64,000 bases of DNA, taken from Trissonchulus latispiculum (Eukaryota > Nematoda > Enoplea > Enoplida > Ironidae). A model generated the notes under the pieces. That model did not search any database, had not been told where the DNA came from, and saw only the letters and a list, made by a program, of their open reading frames with translations. The stretch spans positions 40,373 to 104,372 of the forward strand of contig JASAND010031982.1 in NCBI GenBank assembly GCA_030248195.1, in the 5' to 3' direction. The position numbers and the translations under genes are program-made. This document shows, piece after piece, positions 46,945 through 56,860 of the stretch (position 1 is its first letter; the number at the start of each line of letters is the position of its first letter).

Positions 46945-49938
46945 TCAGCCCCAGGATCGGCCGGCCACGGCTCTCAGGGCAGCAGTTCGTTGTCGCATCC
47001 GTTGCCTGAGGTCAGTGATGTGAGGAGTGAAGGATAGGTTCCAGTCAAATTTAACCCCAAGAAAGACGGGGTTTTTATCGTGCGGTATTCGTTTTTCGCA
47101 GATCTGAAGGGCTGGGGCGTGGCTGGCTTCTTTGTTGTGAGTAGAGAAGATGCAGCACTGGCATTTGTCGGCATTTATATGGGCTTCATTCTTCATGGCC
47201 CATTTCGAGATGACGTCCAGTGCCTTCTGGAGAAGCGCTTCTGCCTTTTTGATGTTCGGATCCGAGGTCCAGATAGCCACGTCGTCAGCGTAGATGCTAG
47301 CACTGACGCCCTCTGGAATTTCCTTCAGGATATCGTCTACGTAGACCAGGAACAGGAGTGGCGACAGCACAGATCCTTGGGGAACTCCCTGGTAGAATAG
47401 CTTCGGGTCACTGGTGATGTTGTTCAGCCGAACTCTACCCTTGCGATGGGACAGAAAGCTCCTGATCCATCTGACCACATGGAGGGGAACCTGCTTCTCA
47501 ATCAGTTTCCAGATGATTCGGTCCTGGATAGCGGTATCAAAGGCCCTGGCGAAGTCAATCATGGCCAGTACGGTCCTCTTTGCCGGCGGGCGTTTCTGGA
47601 AGCCGTCAGCCGTTTCTTGTATGATTCTGGCAATTTGGTCTTCGGTACTTCGTAGGGCTCTGAATCCCGCTTGCTCCTGACAGAGACCTCCAGTGGATTC
47701 AAGGAGGTGCTGCAGCCTTGCCTTCACCAGCGTTTCCATCAGTTTGCAGACACAGCTGGTGAGGCTGATTGGACGGTAGGAGGCCGTTTGATCCAGCGGT
47801 TTCCCCTTTTTAGGGATTGGGATAATGTCCGCTTCTCTCCAGCTTTGTGGGGTGACCCCGGATTTCCAGGATTCGTTGAACACTTTCAGCAGGAACTCCC
47901 TGGCAGAGAAGGGAAGGTTCTTCAGCATTTCGTTACTTATACCGTCCCTTCCAGGGCATTTTCCGTTCTTCAACCGGCTGATAGCAAGTTCCAGCTCCAT
48001 CATGGTAAAGGGTGAGCTGGCTGGGTGCTGTGACTGAGTTTCATCCAAACGGTGTAGGCGCTGTCTGATTTGAATGCGGATTTTCTTTCTTTCTGCTGAC
48101 GGCTTGACGTAGCTGACGGACGAGTACTGTCGTATGAAGGCCCTTGCCTTTTCCCTGTCGGTGGAGAGTTGTTTGCCATTGGAATGGATCACCTGATTTG
48201 GATTTGATTTAGCAATTTTGCCGTCGATCGAGTGGATAACTGCCCAAACTGATCTTGGGTCTGTTCGGGCGTTGAGGGTGGATGCGAAGCTTCTCCAGCT
48301 GTCTGTCTTCAAAGTTCTGATGAGGGCAACAGCTTCTCGTTTAGCGGCAATCCATTGTTGCCTTCCAGCTTCGTCGACACTAGCTCTTTCTCGAAGGGCA
48401 CGGCATTTCTGTATGGCGTCCTCCGCTTCCTGGCACCACCAGGGGGCCCGTTTCACCACATTTCCCCTTGGAATGCTTCTCCTGGCAGCCGAGATGATAG
48501 CATCAGTCAAATACTTGGATGCTTTGAGGGTGCCAACGGTAGCAGGGTCAGGGGCGTGATCCATGCTTTGCTGGAGCAGATTCCTGAAATTGTTCCAGTT
48601 GGCCTTCCTAAAGGCCCACTTCGGTGGGCCCCGAGCGCCGGGGCTACCAGGCACAGATGGTGAGGGTGAGGGCACAGACACGAGGGTGAGAGTGGTGAGG
48701 ATTGGTTGGTGGTCCGACAGTGTTGTCTGCTGTACCTCCCATGTCGTGGACAGGCCGAGGGCCGATTTGCAGATGGTGAGGTCAGGTGCTGTGGGGCCTT
48801 CCCGCGGGTTGGCACCCAGACGGGTGGGGCAGCCGTTGTTGAGTACCACCATGTCTTCAGTAGCCAGCCATTCGTCAACCAGATCCCCGAGGTCATCGGG
48901 TTGGTTTCTGTTCTCCCACGTAGGGGAGTGGGCGTTCAGATCTCCCCCGATAATGCTGTTCCGGTCTGAGGGGAGGGCAGCTGGATCGAAATTTTGGGTC
49001 CGCTGTTCTTCTGTCTGGCGCTGAATAGGAGGCACGTACACACTGGTCAAGGTGTATTCAGCTCCCTTCAGGTAAATTCTGACCTCCACTGCATCCGTCG
49101 ACTGGTCAGCCGCAGCAGTCAAAGTTCTCGAGGTCCGCGAATAGGTGATAGTATCCCTGATTAGGATACCGACTCCACCGCCCTTCACTCCGCCTCCGCC
49201 TCGAGCCTGTCGCCTGTGCTGCCATTCTGCGTTGTATCCTTTGAATGATGGCGTCGCGTCTCCCTGCAAGTGGGTTTCTTGCAGCAGTGCAATATCGATG
49301 TTCTGGTCCGCCAAGGTTTTCTCGATCCATTCCTTCTTCGCCCTCAGACCCCCAGCGTTCCACTGCCAGATTTTCAGCTGTTTTCTGGCCAGCGGGTCCG
49401 GGGCTGGTCGAGGTCTGACTGTGGGAGGGATACGCGTCGCAGCTGTACCAGCAGCTGCAGCGGCCTGTGGGGCAGTAGCAGCCAGCAGGGGAATGGGAGG
49501 GGCAGCTGGAGAGGGAGGGGCTGCAGGGGGCGGAGGGGGCGGGAGACAATGCGCACACTTCCAGGAATATTGGTCGTAGCCACGGAATGAGGATAGGCCG
49601 GAACACGGCCTCAGATGCACCCAGCCGCCACAGGCGGTGCATCGTACACAGTTCTTGGGGGCATTTCGGTTACAGATGGGACACGGCCAGATAGGGCCAG
49701 GGTTTCGTTCTACATCGCCGGCGCGCAGCAGCAGGAGACCCCAGTATACCGGCTTACCGGGGTCTCCTGCCAAAAACCCGGCTGAAAGGCACCAAGGTGG
49801 GTCCAAAGGAGGGGCCTCCGGAATAGGAGTAGGAGTAGGACCACAAGGGGCCAGGTAGCGAGAGCCTTTTGTTGCCCTCTTCCCGGGGGAACCAACCAGG
49901 GAATCCCAGGGAGGGTTTCTGCCGCACCACCACGGCAA
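46945..49938 (-). CDS. LINE polyprotein: 2A peptide, PHD-like finger, APE endonuclease, reverse transcriptase
   Basis: An open frame of 997 codons from the ATG at 49938. In order: an 81-residue leader ending in the 2A-type motif GDVERNPGP (residues 74-82); a Cys/His cluster C86-C89...C128-C131 with H108, PHD-like; a Pro/Ala linker; an AP endonuclease with N194 (WNAGG), E221 (QETHL), D333/N335 (GGDLNAHS), D386 and SDH at 408-410; and a reverse transcriptase with YRPISLTS, DFARAFD, GVPQGSVLSPLLFLV and YADD at 883-886. It belongs to the jockey/CR1/R1 group of APE LINEs. The frame stops at RSWG, about 115 residues past YADD. Such proteins usually continue for 150-250 residues, so the 3' part is probably lost. 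The frame is GC-rich and otherwise clean. Confidence 0.9.
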   Translation of the reverse strand: MPWWCGRNPPWDSLVGSPGKRATKGSRYLAPCGPTPTPIPEAPPLDPPWCLSAGFLAGDPGKPVYWGLLLLRAGDVERNPGPIWPCPICNRNAPKNCVRCTACGGWVHLRPCSGLSSFRGYDQYSWKCAHCLPPPPPPAAPPSPAAPPIPLLAATAPQAAAAAGTAATRIPPTVRPRPAPDPLARKQLKIWQWNAGGLRAKKEWIEKTLADQNIDIALLQETHLQGDATPSFKGYNAEWQHRRQARGGGGVKGGGVGILIRDTITYSRTSRTLTAAADQSTDAVEVRIYLKGAEYTLTSVYVPPIQRQTEEQRTQNFDPAALPSDRNSIIGGDLNAHSPTWENRNQPDDLGDLVDEWLATEDMVVLNNGCPTRLGANPREGPTAPDLTICKSALGLSTTWEVQQTTLSDHQPILTTLTLVSVPSPSPSVPGSPGARGPPKWAFRKANWNNFRNLLQQSMDHAPDPATVGTLKASKYLTDAIISAARRSIPRGNVVKRAPWWCQEAEDAIQKCRALRERASVDEAGRQQWIAAKREAVALIRTLKTDSWRSFASTLNARTDPRSVWAVIHSIDGKIAKSNPNQVIHSNGKQLSTDREKARAFIRQYSSVSYVKPSAERKKIRIQIRQRLHRLDETQSQHPASSPFTMMELELAISRLKNGKCPGRDGISNEMLKNLPFSAREFLLKVFNESWKSGVTPQSWREADIIPIPKKGKPLDQTASYRPISLTSCVCKLMETLVKARLQHLLESTGGLCQEQAGFRALRSTEDQIARIIQETADGFQKRPPAKRTVLAMIDFARAFDTAIQDRIIWKLIEKQVPLHVVRWIRSFLSHRKGRVRLNNITSDPKLFYQGVPQGSVLSPLLFLVYVDDILKEIPEGVSASIYADDVAIWTSDPNIKKAEALLQKALDVISKWAMKNEAHINADKCQCCIFSTHNKEASHAPALQICEKRIPHDKNPVFLGVKFDWNLSFTPHITDLRQRMRQRTAALRAVAGRSWG
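49693..49737 (-). other. 2A-like ribosome-skipping peptide site
   Basis: Residues 68-82 of the LINE frame read LLLLRAGDVERNPGP. This fits the 2A consensus D-V/I-E-x-N-P-G-P, preceded by a hydrophobic stretch. In known 2A sites the ribosome skips the last Gly-Pro bond, releasing the upstream leader from the downstream protein. 2A-like sites are known in APE-type LINEs of several marine invertebrates. Activity here is inferred. Confidence 0.8.
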
Positions 49939-50108
49939 GGCGCTTCTCCAGGTGCAGCTAAGTGTTTGTCATCAGTATCGGGAGTGGATTTTAGCCCATC
50001 CTGCATTGCTCTCGGATGTAGAGACTGGTTTCTGTCTGTTTTTCTAGTTTATTTTGTTTTTCTGGTTTATCCTTTCGTGCTCTATCGGATATTTTTCGTG
50101 TTTTTTAG

Positions 50109-52307
50109 TTGCAAATCTGGGACACGGCTGGTCAGGAACGATTTCGCTCCATCACCCAGAGCTACTACCGGAGCGCCCATGCCATTGTCCTAGTCTATGA
50201 CATCTCCTCCCAGCCCACCTTTGACAGTCTGCACGAATGGCTTCAGGAAATTGAGCACTATGCCAACAATAAAGTCCTTAAAATTCTTGTTGGTACGTAT
50301 GGCTGTACCATACCTAGATATTTATTATTTTATGCGCATATATTTTTAGGATATTTCAGGTATCGAGCTGTTTTTAGAAATTGTTTTCCGAGGGGTGGGT
50401 GCTTCCCAAAGGGGGGCAGGATATTTTGCACGTAGAGACGCAAAACGTTCTCAAAAATGCCTGGATGGATGTAGGCTAATATAGTAGACATTTATACGAT
50501 ATTGTTTATCTCCAAATTTGCCTAGTTTTGACGAAAATTTGGGCCTCCAAAAAATGCCGGGGATGCGGGGGCGAGTTCGGAGGGGAAGGTATTTTCCGGG
50601 GGGGTTCCCCCTCCTGCAAAATACCCTGCGTTGTGTAAACAATCCAACTGTTGATTAGAAGACGCGAATACAGGTTGTTCGACGAAGCTGTGCCAACCTA
50701 CCTTGCCTACAACCAAATCCTCCTGTCTTTATAACCTAGCAGCTCCCATATTATATAATCATTTTTAAGAATCATAGTGCCTTCCTGATTTTCCAACCTC
50801 CACCAGCACCCTTATTCATTTTCCATGCTCCATCGGAGCATTTTTCCCCTAGTAAATTCGCTAGTAGACATTGTGTATTATGCTGTTGCTGTGCTTCTGG
50901 GACACTACTCTACCGTGTCTTGCTGTCCTCAGATTATTTTATATTATTTTATAAAATAAACCCATTAAACAGCTTTGCTTCTTGCTCTTTGTTTTAGGCA
51001 ATAAATGTGACAAACAGGAGGAGCGTGACATTCCCCAGATGATCGGCGAAGATTTTGGGAGCGCCAACGGATTTGACTATTTCCTGGAAACGTCGGCACT
51101 CAATGCCACCAATGTGGAACGTCTGTTCTGTGAGGTGGCAGAGCAACTGACGGTGGAAATGAAGGAAAATGAACGAAGGTATATGTAATGCAATTTTTGG
51201 ATTTTTTTTGAAACGTGAGGAGGGAATGCTAATCTTCTTCTTCCTTGGCGGCAATAGGAGCGTATCCATATGGGGAGCCCTAGGCTTATTCTAGTGGGGG
51301 AGGGGGTGGGCCCCCCCCCATAAACACCCTTCCCCCCCCAAAAAGTGGGTGCCCCTCTTGGTACCAACTTTTGCCCTGAAAAACTCGCTCAGAAGGCCAA
51401 ATTTTCAATAATTTTCCGGCTTCGCCGGAGATTTTTAGTCGATTTTGCCTATTTAAGCACTAAATACGCTTATTCTTGGCGATTATACAAAAAATAGCGC
51501 AATTTTTAGCATGTTTTTAGAAAAAGTTTTAAAAATTTTCGTCCCCCCAAGAATGACTCGACCCCCGAGGGCCCCCTCAAAGAGCCCTCCCCCAAGAAAA
51601 ATCCCCTAGAATAAGCCCAGGAGCCTCCCCCTCCAGGCCCAGTACACGTCGTTGCACGGCAGACCACAGAAGGAAGCCCGGAATAGGAATAGGACAATAG
51701 GAGCTCTGTCTGCTCGATAGCATAATTTAAGGACAGTAAATCTGCCTAATAAACCTTTGTATCTCCGTGCTGAAAGTGAAACACATTTTGGATAAATTTG
51801 CGTTTAGCTGAGCGAAGGGTAAAGTCTGTTTCCACTATTCCTTCTGTCGAATGAAATAGCCCGGAATAATTATAAGCTGGACAAAATTAAGGCAGTGTTT
51901 TTTACAGTTCAGTATCCGTGGTCCCTGCCTGACTCAGAATGCACCCCTAACTAGACTTTTTCTGGTGAAATCTCCCTTTGGAATATTTTGAAATGATGAT
52001 TTTTGTCACACCATTTTTCATTGTGTCTCTGTCTGTCGAGTCTCTTTCTATCCGTCAATTTTGTAGATACTATCGACCCAGCTCTGCCAGTCAGCAGCGT
52101 GGCGCCGGCCAGTCTGGCGGTATTCTGAGCAGCCTTACCCGTTGGGGTCAACCGGCCGGTGCCGGGTCCTCCTCCTCCTGTTGTGGAGGGAGTGGAGCCA
52201 GTACACCGACCGGGTCGACTGCCCCTGGTAGGGATTTTTACAGTATCAGCAGTGGTGGCGGGGCGGGTTATGCTGGCAGCACAAACGGTAATCTGGTCAA
52301 AACATAG
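50109..52307 (+). CDS. RAB30: Rab30-like small GTPase, last three exons
   Basis: Exons are 50109-50292, 50998-51178 and 52067-52307, in phase, with GT-AG introns. Rab30 cycles on Golgi membranes and has roles in traffic and autophagy. [20 protein letters not shown] is G3 plus switch II and is nearly diagnostic of Rab30 (Rab19/43 have FRTITQ). NKCDK is G4 and ETSALN is G5. The P-loop and switch I exons are not in the window; the LINE next door (46945-49990) probably lies in the preceding intron. The tail is unusual: the CC expected within a few residues of the end lies at SSSSCCGGS, followed by about 40 Gly/Ser/Thr-rich residues to the stop. A splice at ACG|GTAATC (about 52290) could give another end. 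Confidence 0.88.
51273..51619. mobile_element. GGCTTATTCTAG-ended MITE in Rab30 intron
   Basis: AGGCTTATTCTAGTGGGGG and CCCCCTAGAATAAGCCCA are inverted. Inside are C runs, AAAGTGGGTGCCCCTCTTGG and GGCTTCGCCGGAG, matching the unit at 36966-37273. Confidence 0.7.
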
Positions 52308-55300
52308 CTCGAGATGCCTTCAGTTCACTTTTTTTTGCAATTCCAGCTATTTATAGACTTTTTGTGATCATCTTTTGTATTCTGATGTACATGCATGGCA
52401 CTGTATTTTTGTTTGGTTTGTGTAAGGGGTAGGGGTAATGTGTAAAGTTTTTCCTATATTGCGGCAATTTTTATGAATTTTCGCTTTTGCACATTAATTC
52501 AGCTCCAGCTCATTATTGTTTTTACACCCCGTTTTTACGTCGGTAGTGCAAAGTTTTTAGAGTAGTCGTTTTAGTACATCGCAATTTTAATTTTTCTTTA
52601 ATAGCAATTCAATTTTAGTACATATGGGGGAAGGGTGAGGGATCCGGGGTCATACGTGAATGTTTTTAAAATGGTCAGAATTTTGAATTTGCTAAAAGCT
52701 TTTGGCGTCCCAACGAGAGGACAGGGTTCCTTGTCCTTGACCGCCCCTCCAGTCGGAACAAGGCTGTGATTTCTAGGTTCTTCTGACTAAATGCCACTGA
52801 CTTGGCTCTCAGTTTTTGATTTGGCTAGATTTTTTCTGTCCGGATTTTGACCTAACAGCTTCATATTAATTCAGATGTTTTGTGCTGTGTGTGTTTTTGT
52901 ATTGGAATTTGAGCGGAACCTAACCCTGCCTGTGTTGCGGGAGGAAAGTCCGAGTAAATTAATGACTGTTTTTGAAAGTAACAGTGATTTTCGGTTGGTT
53001 TGGGGGATCCGTAATAATCTACAGTTGCCTTTACATTGTGTCCAGGCTATATACCAGTTGTGTTGAGACTAGACTTGTCATCAGGCATGTGCAAGAGGAA
53101 AATTTTTGGGGAAAAATTGGATTTTCCGGATCGAAAAATGGAAAAATCCGGATTCTGGAGGAGGTGAGCGACGCCTCTGAGCGGTGAGCACCAGGTTAGG
53201 GATGCTTGCCATTGGTACGTTAGACATTTAATTTAACTTAAATTTGTGAGATTGAAAGTTTACCAGCCCGTGGCTTCAGTTTTAAACGTACGATGATTTT
53301 TACAGATATCAACTTTTTGAGTTCAGTTAGCTAGCGCAATTAGGTCTTAGGAATCTTTATGTGCATTCTGTTTCTACTGTTCTGTTGGGTATTGTTTTTA
53401 GCCACATTTCTACACAGCCAACATTTACAGTTGTCAAAGGGTTTTGGTATATTACGTTACGTACCTACGTATAGTTCGCCATGTAAGCCAATGTCAGTTG
53501 CTTTCTTAACGTAATTTTCACTGAAGTACCGCTGAAATATCGTCGTGGATACCCTACAATACGTAAAATGCTTGGTTATAATATTTTTGTCACGAACGCC
53601 ATATTGTATGCGATTTGAACTCAATGTGGTCGAAAACATCATTCCAAGCTTAGCTCGATTGGTCAGGTGTTCGAATTTTTGACGGTAAACGAGACCAGAT
53701 TTGGAAATTGCCTCCCCCTCTCTTCCTAGGCGATACTAACTTCAGATTTTTCCTGTAATGTAATTAATTAACTGTCGTCACTTGATTGATATATGACGTT
53801 TTTGTTTATACTTTCCTAGTCGCATCGTGTACTCTATTTATTTTTCCTGGTTTCTGTTCCTGTTAGGACCAACCATTCTATTTGCTCTAATTTGTATGTT
53901 TTATTCTTTTGATTTCTGTCCGGACTTACGTACTGTCGTAAAATTGTTCCTGTTTTCCTGAGTTTTTTCCCGTTCACTTTGTTCTTTTGCTCTGACCGTT
54001 TCAGTGTGTCTAGTGTATTTATTCTGTGCTTGCCAATTTGTTTTTGAAGCTTCTGTCAGGGAGGTGTCTAGAATTTTAAAAGGGGGGTGGGTCCAACCCG
54101 AAAAGGGAGACGGATCTAGTTTTTTTTTCAAAAAATGGTGCAACCAGCTGAACATTTCACTAAAATTTCTGAAAAGGTCAAGGCCCCCCGGATATGCCCC
54201 TGTCTTTTGTATTTGTGGCGGAGTTTAGAGTTAACTAAATAATTGCGATTTTGATATATAATGTTAGGGTTTGTTTAAGCTTTTGATTCTGTTGGTTTTC
54301 TTTCATACAACTAATTAAAATTCTCACTACACGAAAAACTATTTCGCTGTGATCGAGATTTGACAGAAATCCTATGAGGGTCTATTTTTTGCAATTTCGT
54401 CTTTTTTTCAGTACTCAAGTCGTGGCTCAGACATCGGTTTGATTGCTGTTACCGTTTGCCTGTAGAGTTTCTTCCTAAATTCATGCTATTGTTCAATTTT
54501 AACTGGCTGTAATGGCGTAATAGCATGATGTTTGCTTTGATTCGTGCTAATACCGCCGATCGTGTGAATTCATGCAGTTCTGCACAGTGCATGGAGAATT
54601 TGTGCAGTTTGTCGCCCCTTTTTGTTACATCAAATTGTTTTGGGATAATTTATGTTGGGTCTCCTCCCGCCCCCTCTGATTTTATTTTTTAAAACATCTG
54701 ATCTGTTCCGGTATTGTATGAATTATATTTGTTGTTTTTTTCTGGTTTTGATGTGATATATAATATCGTCTGTAAGCTGAATTTTGAGGTTTTTCATTGT
54801 GTTTTAACTTGTGTGCATCATTTTTGGCATAATTTCAGCAGGTCTTTTGTGCTTGTGTGTTTTGTACACTATATCTTGACGCTTACTGTTCAGTGTTGTA
54901 AAATATCTGTCTAAAAATTTTGTAGTTTTAGTGTAATGCTTAGCGTCCCTACTGTTGTGTTTTGTGCTCGTTTTATGTATACGTTTTATTGCTGTATTAT
55001 GTATATATATTCGTGTATTATTCTATTTTAACTAAATGAATATTTGTTTATTTATATTTGCCAGAAGTTATAACAAAAGACAGCCAAACATGTTCCTAGG
55101 TGTAACTGTTGCTGTGCTTGTCTCAGTCAGTACTCAGAAATTTAGTTGGAAGTTCAACCTGGGATACAGTTGCAGCAAACACTTGAGATGAACTAAAGTT
55201 TGCGGTGTGGTATATTTGGGCTTCTTTTGTTCCTTCTTTCTTTTTTTATGGTTGAGAGAATTAGTTTGATCCACTTTTCAAAGGAGCTACAGGCTTAAAG

Positions 55301-56860
55301 ACTCATAGCAAACGACTATAGATAATTATGAATGCTAAATCTTTATTGAACAGTTTCAGTTAAAACTGAAATAGACTGCAAGTGTATCTACGGCAAAATT
55401 TAAGTTATTCACCTGATGTTTGGTTGCCTTAGTGTACCGCTGTGTAATTAAAGAAAGCTGCCTTTGGTGTTTGGTAGGTTTTAATAGGTAGGGAGTAAGA
55501 ACTACCCTGTAGTAGGCACTAGGCAGGCAGCCTGTAGTAGTAGTTAGTAGTAGTAGTAGAAGTTTTTGTTGTAATCTAATCTCAGACCGCGTTAAAGGTC
55601 GTCCCATTATATGCGTTTCCTTCTCACCATCAGTCGTTGCTGATAATCTCGTTACGTCGTCTGAATGTTGTCACCACAATGGGAAGCTGGAGTAAACACC
55701 TCCTTTCGACTCTGGTAGCATGACATCCAGAAATTGCTCATGAGTGGAGCAGAAGAAGCACATCGGCTTTCTAAACCTCGAGTGATAGGAATGATAGGAT
55801 AAGTCAGAATGTGTGTCCGTTTTGAGTGCACAACTCGTCTGCACCCAACAATGTATCGGTACCAACCAGCTTGCATTTTCGGCGGCATAGCAAGTTTGAA
55901 ATTGAAGTTTGTTTTAATTATCCATTGTAGTCTATGTGATGAGTACTGTTTAATAGAGCCAGAAGGTGATCTGAATTCGGAAAGGTCCGGTCTGTACAGT
56001 TACGCAGGCAGATCTGAACTTACCTGCGGTTTTATTACTTGTGTTTTTTTTTGGGGCTGACGCACACGAAACGACGTTAACTGACATGAGCTGGAATATT
56101 TCGGAACCCGGTTTTCAGTGCTAGAATAGAGTTCGGAATTGGGATTCTTTAAATCGACGTAATTAAGAGTTACTTAACAAATATTGGCCATACTGTTGGC
56201 TGTCAAGGATGTCAACAAGAAGATAGAAGCTGCAAGCAAGTTGCATTGTTGGAAACTTGTTGGTTGACTTTTCTTTGTTGTCTTTGTTCCATAACATTGT
56301 CTAAACTATCATAATTGCTTCATTCACACCAGAAGTTAGAAGTTTCCTTCCAAGTGTCCTTGGCTACTTCAAAACTTTGAATGAGAAACAATGTCTGCTG
56401 GGCGGCAAATTTTTTTCGTGTCATATTTTGCTTGAAGTCTGAGGCGTTTTTTGGATTTTGTGGTTGGCATTATGAGTTGAGAAAATTATGATATTGTATG
56501 ACATTGGAAGATTAGAATACGTTGATGAAACAGTCCAAAATGTTTTGTGGACAGTCAATTAATTCAGTGGGACCTGAAATTTGCTCCGAAAACTGTAGCT
56601 CTACCGTGCTGAGTCAACTTTACAACAGCTTCTCCTCTGTAATTTTCACAAACAGCTTTTGGTTCAGCCTTAGGTCGGTTTTGGAAAGAGTTAAGAGGAA
56701 CTGGAATAGTTTTGTTTATCTGTTTGTTCGTATTTAAGTTAGACCCTTTTTATGAAACAAAGGGAAAACCAAGCTTTAGTGGAGTTAATTCTTACTTTAA
56801 TGCCAAGAAAGCGGGATGTCAAACGTTTATGTGTTAAGTTACCTTGGATGTGTCCGTCGG
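52308..56860. other. Rab30 3' flank, no gene recognised
   Basis: This is T-rich and low in recognisable coding potential. The frames at 55652-55888 (-) and 55809-56060 (+) match no family. The first part is likely 3' UTR. A short GTAGTAGTA run lies near 55537-55560. Confidence 0.35.

Noticed and set aside
47671..49642. Several plus- and minus-strand frames over 100 codons
   Set aside because: Shadows of the 997-codon LINE frame; no domain matches.
55652..56060. Opposed short frames of about 80 codons
   Set aside because: No family match, no splice-linked neighbours; probably chance.
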